From NCBI GenBank assembly GCA_949358305.1, contig CASHSZ010000069.1, positions 1-64,000 on the forward strand: 64,000 nucleotides of DNA, in the 5' to 3' direction. Shown here piece after piece: positions 10,941-20,550 of this stretch. The notes beneath the pieces are model-generated. The model was not told the DNA's origin. It was given only the letters and a program-made list of their open reading frames with translations, and did no database searches. Numbering within the stretch: the stretch's first letter is position 1; each line of letters starts with the position of its first letter. The translations under genes were made by a program, and so were the position numbers. This DNA comes from Strigamia acuminata (taxonomy: Eukaryota > Arthropoda > Chilopoda > Geophilomorpha > Linotaeniidae).

Positions 10941-12145
10941 CTAGTCTCTTGGATTGAGGCTGCAAGGCCTTTTGAAAACTTGATTAACTTCCCAAATCCA
11001 CTTGTTTAAAACTAAATGTACACATTAAAAAAAAATTGATAACTTTATCTCACTATTTAATCAACTACTAGTAATTCATTTACTCCATTTGGATCCAAGA
11101 AGAACTGGACATCCACCATGCAAAGTGCGGCGATCTCCTTCACCATTTCGAAGTATATTATACCAAAAAACTGCAGAACCCTAAAAACGCACATGCAAGG
11201 AGAATTGGGATTAATTTGTGACGCTTTTATGCATTTAATTGCAGGATTATTGACCTTTCTTGGCCGGACAGCGGCGCCAATCGAAGGGAACACTGTCGCA
11301 CCGCCCAGCTTGACATCACTTAACTAGCAATACAAATCAATGATCAATTATTTAGACGGGAAATCAACCATCACTTACATAAAACATCAGAGTAGCAATT
11401 CGATCACCAATGGAGTATAATTTATGCGGATCCACAGCGGATAACTGTCAAGCACAATTTAAAAACGATTAAAGTCTAGTAAATTGCAGGTAAACAATTT
11501 GGTTGCACGAACCTCCTGGGGGGACTTATACTTGTACAAACAATCGTAATGACGTGTATATTCACCACCAATACCATAATTAGCCACTTGCATTGATTCC
11601 GAGTTAATCTTTCCGTGTACATTAAGCCCAGTAATGCTGGACACACGATCCATTATAATTTTAACTTTTCGACGTAGCTGCTTATCATCTCCATCATCGT
11701 ACATCCATGAGTTCTGACTTGTGCGAAAGTCCGATATTTCATTAGAACGATTAAAAACTTTTGATCTTTTCAACTATTAAATTATAAACAATTCTTAAAC
11801 AAAATTAGAAGCATGTTTGTTAAGGACAATTGCAGAAACTTACTGATAGTTTGCTGAACTCTTTGATGAAATCAATTTCTGATTCATAAATGATGTCGTG
11901 AAAACTTAAGATTTGCGGGTCGTGACTGTGGACTTCAACCTTAATTGGGTCTATGTAGAAACTTGGATCTCCTCTGTCGGATAAATAACAGTTCAAAGAC
12001 GCTACTTCGGAATCACTCTAAATAAGAAATGAATCTGTCGATAAAAACGTGGGAAAACATTCATCAGGTTTTCACTTAGTTGTACCCTGAGTTGTTCTCC
12101 TCTGCACAATGCGATGTAATTTATAAATTCATCAAAATGGGATAT

Positions 12146-12657
12146 TGTCACGCGGTTGAGTTGCGTCGTCTGCCGACCAGCTCAAACCAGCGATAGAATT
12201 AAAGAAGTTGTCAAAATCTATCACTAGCCAGCGTACGTGATGGTGACATCACGGGCTGGTCAATCTGGATTAACTCAGGGGGTGACTCTAGTATAAAAGA
12301 GCCACTTTGGCTCTTAGAGCTGAGTCCATCCCGGGCTTCTAAACAGTTAGCACCAGCCAGCAAATGGCGTGGTGTGATTGTTTCCCTCCAAATTGAATCA
12401 AAGTGTTAATCATATCTTAGAGTATTTATTAGGTTTAAGTTTAGATTTAGTTTACATTTTGTATTTATGATTTAAGTGTTTTGATTTGAAGAATAAAGAC
12501 ACTGTATTGTTTTCAATCTTAAACTCTGGCTGTGTTTTATTTCACTCTTAGCTAATTAAGTCACTCTTTGGCTCAGCTAGTATTAGTGAAGCTAAAGGAG
12601 TCTTAGTAAATAAGTAATAAGTTACGTGGTCACTATTGGCCATTTGGCCACGTAACA
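12146..12657 (+). repeat. 5' LTR of the Gypsy element
   Basis: 512 bp. A TATA box (tataaa, about 12292-12297) and polyadenylation signal (aataaa, 12492-12497) mark U3, R and U5. It serves as promoter for the element's genomic RNA. Confidence 0.93.
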
Positions 12658-13338
12658 AAGTGGTGGAGATTGCGGTTTTCTTTTTAGACCCATTAATTGG
12701 TTTGATAAAAGTAGTGAAAAGTGAAAATTTACAGTAAAAATCAGCCAGTTTTGTGTAAAAATTGAATAATTAGAGCTAAAACCCCGTAAAAACTCAGTTA
12801 AAAATAAGAAATTCTTATAAAATTTAGGAATAGTGCAGATTAATTTGCATATTAGATAGAAATAAGAGTGAATCATAGAGTGACTCAGAGTTTGAAGACA
12901 GTATAGTGATTGAATATTTAATTGAGTTGCATTGAATTAGATAATATTTTGGATTTAATTATTAAAGTTGTTTAATATTGTTGAATATTGAATTTTGCAG
13001 GAAAATTTATTTTGATAATAATATACTTAATAAAGTTTAATAAATTTAATTTTTTGTTTACAGGAAATTGATAAATTAGTGATAATTTATATAGATTCTG
13101 TTGTTGACTAATAATAATAATTGTTTATTTTTCAGGATTTTGATAATTGATTGTTTATGAAGTGTTAAAAATGAGAATATTTTTCAGAATAAGGATTGTG
13201 AATGTTGAGTGTTTATTTAATGATAAAACATTGATTGATAACGATTCCATTAGAGGCAATGTGTTTTTTCTGGTTTATGTTGAGGTTTACGTTAGTTTTG
13301 ATGATGAATAGTATAAAGATTTATTTCAGAATAAGTGA
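12658..13338 (+). other. Untranslated leader of the Gypsy element
   Basis: About 680 bp, AT-rich, full of stops. It contains two good 3' splice-site-like strings, ttgtttacag (ending about 13064) and atttttcag (ending about 13136). These would fit a spliced leader feeding the ATG-less open frame that starts at 13339. No small gene can be supported. Confidence 0.5.
12661..12675 (+). promoter_or_regulatory. Putative primer-binding site
   Basis: tggtggagattgc begins three bases after the 5' LTR; TGG pairs with the CCA end of a tRNA. I could not match the rest to a specific tRNA by memory. Confidence 0.6.
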
Positions 13339-13779
13339 TTGGTGAATTTTGGTTATAGTGAATGTGTGGAGGTGCATTATAGAGTAGTGAAAATAAAAAA
13401 TTATAGTGCATTTCAAGGCTTAATAGTGGATAAACCAGTGAAGCTTACACAGACACAAACGGACAATTTACTAGACTTACAGAAACAAGAATTACAAAGA
13501 TTAGTGGATAACCCTAATATAACCAAAACTAGGAAGAAATCAAAATCACAGTCGGGATCGGAAGTAAAGGAGGAAGATCCAGTTGTTGAAATAAAGGAGG
13601 AAGATCAATTTCAAGATTCATTATCGCAACAAGAACTTGATTTGTCCTCACCTTTGAAATTAACAAGACCAAAAGAGTTAAAATCAATTTTTGAATTACT
13701 AACACCAATAAAGACTATACAAACACCTTTATTAAAAACTAATACACAAGGATCCACATCAAAAGGAATAGTATCCAAG
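13339..13779 (+). other. Open frame upstream of and in phase with the gag ATG
   Basis: 147 codons open from a TGA (13336-13338) to the first ATG at 13780, with no in-frame ATG. The translation is coding-like: lysine-rich then acidic, with a repeated KEED motif (VKEED..., IKEED...). It could be an N-terminal extension of Gag started by splicing or by a non-ATG codon, or a relic of a longer Gag. Confidence 0.45.
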
Positions 13780-14784
13780 ATGGCGGACCCAACGGCAGTA
13801 CTAACTGATTTATTTAAGAGTTTGATGATACAAAAGCGACCTGTCGTTTGTTTTGATACGGAAAAAGGGAATATTGATCAGTGGCTCGTGGCTTACGAAG
13901 CAACAATAGGCACAGATGATGAGAGAGTTAAACAATTGCCATTAGCGTTAAAAACTGATGGTCTGGCGTGGTATGTGGAATTGCTCAAGAAAAATCCAAC
14001 ATGGACTTGGACAGAGTGGAAACCACAACTAGAAGATAAATTTCGTAGAGGCCAGGAAAATGTTTTAAATACTCTTCATTTTATGTCGCATACAGAAGGA
14101 ACAGCAGATGCCTATATGAAAAAAGTTTTGGCTGAGTGTGCTTTTGTAAGGCCGGAGCTCACTGAACATCAAAAGATTAATTATGTTTATCAAGGTATGA
14201 AACCCGATATGAAGAAGATGATAATTACAGTATTCCCATCCACACTGGCAGAGATGGAACAGAGGGTGAAGTTGTACGAGACCCACAAGGTTAAGGATCC
14301 AGCGGATTTACTGCTCTCACTTTTCAAAAAGGTGGTGGATGAAAAGGTAACTCCAGCGACATCAGGTAAACTGAGTGGAACTGTGGAAACCTCATTAACC
14401 CACGCCGAGCTTTTAGCTGAAAATGCAATGTTAAGGCAACGGTTATTAGCTCTTGAGACGGTGGAACCGACGTCAGAAGAACCCATCTTGATAGGAAGCC
14501 AGTGGTATACACCAATGAAGCGAGGAGGTCAGAATTTTCAGTATAAGAATTTTCAAAGAGGTAGTACTAATAGAGGTGGTAGTCAAAATTACAATACTAA
14601 CAATAACAATAATAGTAATAATAATAATACTCGATCTTGTGGATGCTATCATCACTTTACTTGCGAGTTTTATAATCCACCAAGGTACCAACAGGATAGA
14701 GGTGGTACTGCTGGAAGACCAAGAAGACGTAGAAGAGAAGGTCCTAGTATTACAGTTAACACCCAACAACAGACGGAAAACTAG
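13780..14784 (+). CDS. gag: Gag capsid/nucleocapsid protein of the Gypsy element
   Basis: 334 aa from ATG 13780, in good context (aagATGg), to TAG 14784. Gag forms the cytoplasmic virus-like particle that packages element RNA. A Retrotrans_gag-type capsid core is visible from about residue 20 to 165 (WYVELL, then a Trp-rich TWTWTEW and DKFRRGQEN). The C-terminus is unusual: an Asn-rich run (NTNNNNNSNNNN), then a short Cys cluster (C-x-C-x6-C) in place of a normal CCHC zinc knuckle, and an Arg-rich stretch (GRPRRRRREG) that probably binds RNA. The pol frame overlaps the end of gag by 25 nt in the -1 frame. Confidence 0.85.
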   Translation: MADPTAVLTDLFKSLMIQKRPVVCFDTEKGNIDQWLVAYEATIGTDDERVKQLPLALKTDGLAWYVELLKKNPTWTWTEWKPQLEDKFRRGQENVLNTLHFMSHTEGTADAYMKKVLAECAFVRPELTEHQKINYVYQGMKPDMKKMIITVFPSTLAEMEQRVKLYETHKVKDPADLLLSLFKKVVDEKVTPATSGKLSGTVETSLTHAELLAENAMLRQRLLALETVEPTSEEPILIGSQWYTPMKRGGQNFQYKNFQRGSTNRGGSQNYNTNNNNNSNNNNTRSCGCYHHFTCEFYNPPRYQQDRGGTAGRPRRRRREGPSITVNTQQQTEN

Positions 14785-17700
14785 GAGGTCGGCCACAGAG
14801 AAATTGTTACCATCCGAGTAGAAGTAAGAAGAAAAAGAATAAAAGATGGAAAAAGGATAACATTATAATAATTGACGCAAAAATTTCGGAATCATTGTTG
14901 GAAATCCCGGTAATTGTAAAAAATTTGGAAATAAAGGCAGTCATGGACACTGGAGCTAAGAAGAACATTTTGAGTGAAGAGTTAGCAGAAATATTACAGT
15001 TGGATTATCAACCTACACCCAACGTTAGATTACGAGGAATAGGAACTGATTTAATAACTCCAGTGGGTAAAACAAATTTGAACATTCAAATAGGACAATT
15101 GCAGTATTCAGTAGAAGTATTGATAGTTAGAAGTTTCAATTACCAACTTTTATTAGGAGATCCATTTATGACTTGTGCGAGGTGTGTTGTTGATTATGAT
15201 TTACAAAAAATCTTTGTGGGCCGAAAAAGTGGATTAGAAGCGGTTTTCCCGATGAATAAGACGTATGTGGACCAGAATTACGTAGCAAGAGTGACAAAAG
15301 GCATAGCAATTCCACCAATGCATGAATGTGTAGTTCCAGTTAATTTAAGCACAGCGTTAACGAAAGAAATGTTTTTGGAACCTTTAGGAAATGTAATTGA
15401 TAGGTTTGGTATTATGTGTTGTAAGACGTTAACAAAGTTTGAGAACGGCAAAGGCGTAATACGAGTGGCGAATCCAACATCTAAGTCCATTTTTCTGCAA
15501 GAGAAGTCTGCGATTGGTAAGGCACATTATATTATTGATATTGGGCTGATAGATGAAAAACAAGCAAATTGTTTTGACTCTAACTCCCCGAGTTCTAAGG
15601 TTGTTGAGTTGTCGAATGAAAAACAAGCAAATTGCTTTGATTTTGACTCCGCAATAGCCGAAGGTAAGATGACCAAGAACCAACAGCAACAAATGAAGCA
15701 GTTACTTCAGAAAAATCAGGACAGATTTGCCATGACAGATAAAGATTTAGGAAGAGTAACCAACTTTAGTCATAAAATTGATACAGGTGATCATGAACCT
15801 ATTCACTTGCAGCCGTACAGACGATCAATTGCAGAAAAAGAAGTAGAAGCTGAGGAAACCAGAAAATTGTTAGAACAAGGAGTCATAAGGGAATCAGAAA
15901 GTCCCTGGAGCGCGCCAGTTTTGCTCATCAAGAAAAGAGACGGTAAATGGAGGTTTTGTGTTGATTGGAGAAGGTTGAACGCAATTACAAAGAAAATGGT
16001 GTACCCACTGCCAAGAATAGATGACACGTTAGATCAACTAGCAGGGGCCCAGTTTTTCTCGATGATGGATTTAATCCAAGGATACCATCAAGTTGAAATA
16101 AATGAACAAGACCGAGAGAAGACAGCGTTCACCACTTCAACCGGACACTATGAATTTAATGTCCTTGGAATGGGGTTATGTAACAGCCCAGCAGCGTTTC
16201 AAAAATTGATGAATAAAGTATTGGGCAACCTCCTTGGAAAAGTCTGTATAGCCTATCTTGACGACCTTATAATTTTTTCTAAAACATTTGAACAACATTT
16301 ACAAGATCTGGACTCAGTCTTTGAAAAACTGCGAATTGCGAATTTAAAGGTAAAGCTAAGTAAATGCACGTTCGGGACGGATACCATCCGGTATCTCGGA
16401 CATGTGATTGATTCAGAAGGCATTTCACCAGATCCACGAAATCTCGAGTCTGTAGCAAAGTTTCCAATTCCATTAAATGTGAAGCAGTTAAGGGGATTTT
16501 TGGGTTTGTGCTCATATTATAGAAAATTCATTTTAGGATTTGCTGATATTTCCAAACCCTTGGTCAACCTTACGAAGAAAGACGAGAAATTCGACTGGGG
16601 ACCGCCTCATGAAGAAGCATTTAAACAACTAAGAACAGCTTTGGTAACAGTGCCAGTTTTGGCTCATCCTAATTTCGCACAGCCTTTCATCATATCGACG
16701 GATGCAAGCGCTTACGGTTTGGGAGCCATTTTGAAGCAAAAGCTTAACAACCAAGAGCATGTGATTTGTTATGCTAGTAGGTTATTGAGCAATGCCGAAC
16801 AGAACTATAACGCGACAGAAAGAGAATGTCTGGCCATATTGTTTGGCATACAGAAATTTCGCCCTTATTTGTATGGAAAGAAGTTTACCATCATCACGGA
16901 CCACTCAGCACTTCAATGGCTGAAAAGCGTCAAAAATCCAAATGGTAGGTTAGCACGATGGAGTCTGCAGTTGGTTGACTATGATTATGAAGTACAGCAT
17001 AAGTCAGGCAAGAAACATACAGATGCCGATGCGTTAAGTAGGATTCCTGAGGACATTAGTGAAGAAGAAGTAATTATTCCTTCATTATTGCTCGAAAATC
17101 TCGATTTACCTGCAGAGCAGCGTAAAGATCAGAAGATTATGGAACTCATCACATCACTGCAGACAATAGAGCAACTTCCGCGCAAAAGAAGACGTCCGCT
17201 ACAGCAGTACGTACTTCAAGGCGATATTTTGTTTAAGAAGAAATTTAATTCCTTGAACACGGAAGAATTACTGTATATTCCACAGCATTTGAGAAAAGAT
17301 GTTTTAGTAGAAATGCATGATGGTCTTACAGGCGCTCATTTAGGCCTGAGTAGAACTTGGAAGAAAATTAGAACACGTTTCTTCTGGCCAAGGATTTATA
17401 GGGACGTAAGGAATTACGTACTCTCATGTCCGAAGTGTGCAAGTGCAAAAACCATGACAACACCGCCAAAAGGATTGATGCAGCCGTGGTCGACAGTGTC
17501 TCGACCATTCGAACGAGTAGCCATAGACACGTTAGGCAGTTTTCCAACATCTGACACAGGAAACAAGTACGTTTTCATTATTACGGATTATTTATCACGC
17601 ACTGCAATAGCTAGAGCAGCACCAGCTTGCACAGCTATTGAAGCAGCGAATGCCCTTGTTTATGAAGTCATGCTGAAAGAAGGAAGCCCACGAGAGATTC

Positions 17701-18689
17701 TGAGTGATAAGGGAACAGAATACAGAAATGAAATGATTAAGGAGATATCTGCATTGTTTAAGTCCCTTCACAAATCCACTTCCGGATACCATCCAAGAAC
17801 AAATGGTCTTACGGAAAGATTTAATGCAACAATAGCTAAGATGTTGCAGAGTTATGTAAATAAAGATCATACTGATTGGGACGCATTTTTACCATTTCTT
17901 CTATTCTCTTACAACACTGGAGTCCATGAAACAACAGGTTACACTCCGTATTATTTATTACGAGGTTATGAAGCAGATCTCAACGTGGATGTCAACTTAA
18001 ATCTTCCTCGTAAGGAATTCACTTTGCGTACTTCCAGATTTATCAGGGAGGCAAGGAGAATTGCCAATGAAAGAATACAAGAACAAGGTGTGAAAAGCAA
18101 GAAAAGGTTTGATTTGGACAGAGTACACGTGGAATTCGATCCAGGGGAGCTAGTTTATTTGAAAACACCAAATAGAAAGGTTGGTTTAAGCGAAAAGCTC
18201 TTGCCACAATTCTCTGGGCCATATGAGATCGTACGACGAACAGCGCCGAATGACTACGAAATTCGAAGTTCATCAGGCAAAAAGATGGACATTGTGAACA
18301 TAGAGCGACTGAAACCGTACAAAATGAGAGAAGAACTTTCAGAAGATATTATGAGGCCTTTAACAGCTAAAAAGGTTACATTTGCTGAGGATTTGAAGGA
18401 AATAGACAGCGGAAAGGAAATTATCGCGAAAAACAACGTAAATTCGTCAAACAAACCTATTTCTGCAGCTACGGAACGTTTCATTGACGATGACGATCAA
18501 ATATCGTTGCGAGGCTTATTCGAGGATGAACTTCCGGCGAAAAATGAGGAAAATCAACTTCCGAAACCGTCACCAGGCGTCGCAAGTGCGGTCGACAACG
18601 ACGCGCATGCGCGACCACCTGAAATTGGCAGTTTCCGGTCACGCCGCCTACGCAAACAGGCACGGCGCGATTACACTACATTCTACTGA
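14760..18689 (+). CDS. pol: Pol polyprotein (protease, reverse transcriptase, RNase H, integrase)
   Basis: The frame is open from 14760 and lies -1 to gag, with overlap 14760-14784; a candidate slip site ggaaaac (14775-14781) abuts the gag stop. Numbering from 14895, the aspartic protease motif DTGA is at D18. RT has IDDTLDQLAGA, FSMMDL and the catalytic YLDD at 454-457. RNase H has TDAS (D603) and TDHSALQW. Integrase has an HHCC finger (H808, H815, C845, C848), then catalytic D878, D938 and E974 with the canonical D-x35-E spacing, and a GPY/F module (FSGPYEI, about 1110). No frameshift or stop is present. Products copy the element RNA into cDNA and integrate it. The C-terminal tail is acidic then basic, of no known function. 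Confidence 0.95.
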   Translation, partial: HPTTDGKLGGRPQRNCYHPSRSKKKKNKRWKKDNIIIIDAKISESLLEIPVIVKNLEIKAVMDTGAKKNILSEELAEILQLDYQPTPNVRLRGIGTDLITPVGKTNLNIQIGQLQYSVEVLIVRSFNYQLLLGDPFMTCARCVVDYDLQKIFVGRKSGLEAVFPMNKTYVDQNYVARVTKGIAIPPMHECVVPVNLSTALTKEMFLEPLGNVIDRFGIMCCKTLTKFENGKGVIRVANPTSKSIFLQEKSAIGKAHYIIDIGLIDEKQANCFDSNSPSSKVVELSNEKQANCFDFDSAIAEGKMTKNQQQQMKQLLQKNQDRFAMTDKDLGRVTNFSHKIDTGDHEPIHLQPYRRSIAEKEVEAEETRKLLEQGVIRESESPWSAPVLLIKKRDGKWRFCVDWRRLNAITKKMVYPLPRIDDTLDQLAGAQFFSMMDLIQGYHQVEINEQDREKTAFTTSTGHYEFNVLGMGLCNSPAAFQKLMNKVLGNLLGKVCIAYLDDLIIFSKTFEQHLQDLDSVFEKLRIANLKVKLSKCTFGTDTIRYLGHVIDSEGISPDPRNLESVAKFPIPLNVKQLRGFLGLCSYYRKFILGFADISKPLVNLTKKDEKFDWGPPHEEAFKQLRTALVTVPVLAHPNFAQPFIISTDASAYGLGAILKQKLNNQEHVICYASRLLSNAEQNYNATERECLAILFGIQKFRPYLYGKKFTIITDHSALQWLKSVKNPNGRLARWSLQLVDYDYEVQHKSGKKHTDADALSRIPEDISEEEVIIPSLLLENLDLPAEQRKDQKIMELITSLQTIEQLPRKRRRPLQQYVLQGDILFKKKFNSLNTEELLYIPQHLRKDVLVEMHDGLTGAHLGLSRTWKKIRTRFFWPRIYRDVRNYVLSCPKCASAKTMTTPPKGLMQPWSTVSRPFERVAIDTLGSFPTSDTGNKYVFIITDYLSRTAIARAAPACTAIEAANALVYEVMLKEGSPREILSDKGTEYRNEMIKEISALFKSLHKSTSGYHPRTNGLTERFNATIAKMLQSYVNKDHTDWDAFLPFLLFSYNTGVHETTGYTPYYLLRGYEADLNVDVNLNLPRKEFTLRTSRFIREARRIANERIQEQGVKSKKRFDLDRVHVEFDPGELVYLKTPNRKVGLSEKLLPQFSGPYEIVRRTAPNDYEIRSSSGKKMDIVNIERLKPYKMREELSEDIMRPLTAKKVTFAEDLKEIDSGKEIIAKNNVNSSNKPISAATERFIDDDDQISLRGLFEDELPAKNEENQLPKPSPGVASAVDNDAHARPPEIGSFRSRRLRKQARRDYTTFY

Positions 18690-19346
18690 ATTTTTTCAAA
18701 GGGAACACAAGCATATTGTTGTGACCGGAGAAAATTTTCAATTGAACTTAACAACGTGATATTTAGAAAGCGCGTGTGTGACAGTACGTATTATTAAACA
18801 ATTGAAATTGAAGATTAATAGAGCGGAAATTTGGGAAGTTTGTAAACGAAATTAACACGGATAATTTTCAAGAAGCTATCTGGTGGACCGAGACTACATG
18901 CGCCATGCGCATCCGATTCATCTACGCCACCGGATTCTTTACGAATTACACCAGAAGGCTTTGGAACCATTCGAAGAAGAAAAAGAGAAGCTAAAAGCGC
19001 CTCTTCTATGAACTTTTGATTTTAAATACTTTATTTTTTTTTGTGTATTTTAATTGAGATATAAATCTCACAATTTTTTTGTTTATATAGAAAATGTTAG
19101 AAAACCCGAAGAAAAAAAGTAATATAAAAATGTAGAAAAATCCAAAAAGTGTTATTTTGAATAGTAAAGTGTTGAATTTCATTGTAATTTCTTTTAGTGA
19201 ACTTTGGAATTTTGTTTTACTTTGTAAAAGATATGATTAACACTGGGGGGGGACTCATATATTTGATTATTTTTAAGGTATGATTAGCATATAAAATAAT
19301 TGGCTTAAATTCTAAAGTACTGTGGTTTTTGGAGACCAAAAAATTT
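18690..19346 (+). other. Non-coding 3' region of the Gypsy element
   Basis: About 650 bp, AT-rich, without an envelope frame or any supported gene. It contains a short poly-G run (actggggggggac, about 19240-19253). Confidence 0.7.
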
Positions 19347-19357
19347 AAAGAGGGGGC
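19347..19357 (+). promoter_or_regulatory. Polypurine tract
   Basis: aaagaggggg followed by c, directly before the 3' LTR; the primer site for plus-strand DNA synthesis. Confidence 0.8.
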
Positions 19358-19869
19358 TGTCACGCGGTTGAGTTGCGTCGTCTGCCGACCAGCTCAAACC
19401 AGCGATAGAATTAAAGAAGTTGTCAAAATCTATCACTAGCCAGCGTACGTGATGGTGACATCACGGGCTGGTCAATCTGGATTAACTCAGGGGGTGACTC
19501 TAGTATAAAAGAGCCACTTTGGCTCTTAGAGCTGAGTCCATCCCGGGCTTCTAAACAGTTAGCACCAGCCAGCAAATGGCGTGGTGTGATTGTTTCCCTC
19601 CAAATTGAATCAAAGTGTTAATCATATCTTAGAGTATTTATTAGGTTTAAGTTTAGATTTAGTTTACATTTTGTATTTATGATTTAAGTGTTTTGATTTG
19701 AAGAATAAAGACACTGTATTGTTTTCAATCTTAAACTCTGGCTGTGTTTTATTTCACTCTTAGCTAATTAAGTCACTCTTTGGCTCAGCTAGTATTAGTG
19801 AAGCTAAAGGAGTCTTAGTAATAAGTAAATAAGTTACGTGGTCACTATTGGCCATTTGGCCACGTAACA
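19358..19869 (+). repeat. 3' LTR of the Gypsy element
   Basis: 512 bp, identical by eye to the 5' LTR except that taaataagtaataag is taataagtaaataag about 50 bp before the end. Confidence 0.93.
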
Positions 19870-19920
19870 ATATTCCCAGGCCCAAATTGTATTTCGTGCT
19901 TGCAGAGTGAATTGGATTTA

Positions 19921-20180
19921 TAACCTTCGGAAGCGAGTGCACCCGCAAAATCCGCACTTTGGGAGTGACTATTCCTCGGATTCCGGCCGGACCAAACTCT
20001 TCCGGAAAATGTCCGGGGGAATGCTGAGAGTGCCGATAGACGACATTCGATTTTATGTCGTGGATTTTTGTGCGGTTTGCGCCGTGTTTATTATTCGTAC
20101 GAGATTTGGTATTTTCGCAGGGTTGTTGTCGCGCGAGATTCATCGGGGTAAAGCGAGTTCATCAACGACCTCGCCGGTGA
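19921..20180. other. Junction DNA between the truncated gene copy and satellite
   Basis: Unrelated to prolyl 4-hydroxylase or to the satellite. It is more GC-rich than the gene cluster. Open frames of about 100 codons on both strands have no recognisable motif and I do not call a gene. Satellite similarity begins at about 20180-20190 (gtgcaagtgttgtc). Confidence 0.5.
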
Positions 20181-20550
20181 ATGTTGCTAAAAATCTGTGC
20201 AAGTGTTGTCAAATATTGCCGTGATTCGATGGAATTTTTGTCAGACATTGGGAAATTTTTTTTGACTTGTCCAACGCGCCAGTAAATCGAGCGTCCACAC
20301 GCGCCCACATGCGTGAACAGTGCACTCGCCCTCCGCGCCCCGTCGGCGTAGGCGCCGGCCGTCCCCCCTTTCTCTCTCTCTCTCTCTCTTCCGCCCGGGA
20401 ATCGCCCTTCCGCCCGTCACCGAATTTTGTCAATATCTGATAAATTTCCACAGAATTGCAGCGACATTGTACGGGATATTTCTGCCCGATTTGACGGACT
20501 TATGTAAAACATTGTTGAAATTCCGTGGAAATTTATAAAATATTGACAAA
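20180..20550 (-). repeat. Satellite monomer piece in inverted orientation
   Basis: Carries the satellite landmarks reversed relative to the main array: 'ttgtccaacgcgccagtaaa', a (CT)n run near 20370-20392 where the main array has (GA)n, and ccgcccgtcaccga. It then passes into the hairpin core of a monomer and ends at the GC-rich block. It is diverged from the main-array monomers, as expected at the edge of an array. Confidence 0.75.

Larger units (their letters stand above)
12146..19869 (+). mobile_element. Complete Ty3/Gypsy LTR retrotransposon, 7724 bp
   Basis: Two 512-bp LTRs in direct orientation start TGTCACGCGG and end ACGTAACA. They bound a primer-binding site, gag, pol and a polypurine tract. 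The target-site duplication is ATAT (12142-12145 and 19870-19873), rebuilding the exon 6 sequence of prolyl 4-hydroxylase copy 4. Domain order protease, RT, RNase H, integrase defines Ty3/Gypsy. No envelope frame follows pol. Both coding frames are open and the LTRs differ only in the placement of one A in a taaataagtaataag-type tract near the 3' end, so the insertion is recent and may be competent. Confidence 0.95.
10941..19920 (-). pseudogene. Prolyl 4-hydroxylase alpha, copy 4, 5'-truncated and split by a Gypsy element
   Basis: Exons present: E12 11011-10941, E11 11180-11084, E10 11323-11255, E9 11444-11379, E8 11773-11513 (two codons longer than copy 1), E7 12017-11844, and E6 from donor 12086 up to the transposon. 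These exons are open with HYD, TLHGG and GSKW intact. The Gypsy element (12146-19869) is inserted in exon 6. Beyond it exon 6 continues only from 19874 to 19920, where homology to the other copies stops at a sharp junction with unrelated GC-richer DNA. Exons 1-5 are absent from the window. This copy is the last unit of the cluster on the satellite side. Confidence 0.85.

Noticed and set aside
14065-14796. Minus-strand open frames across gag
   Set aside because: Antisense shadows of gag in AT-rich DNA; no domain and no conserved start.
18690-19357. Envelope gene downstream of pol
   Set aside because: No frame longer than about 90 codons, no signal peptide or membrane segment; only the overlap frame of the pol tail is open.
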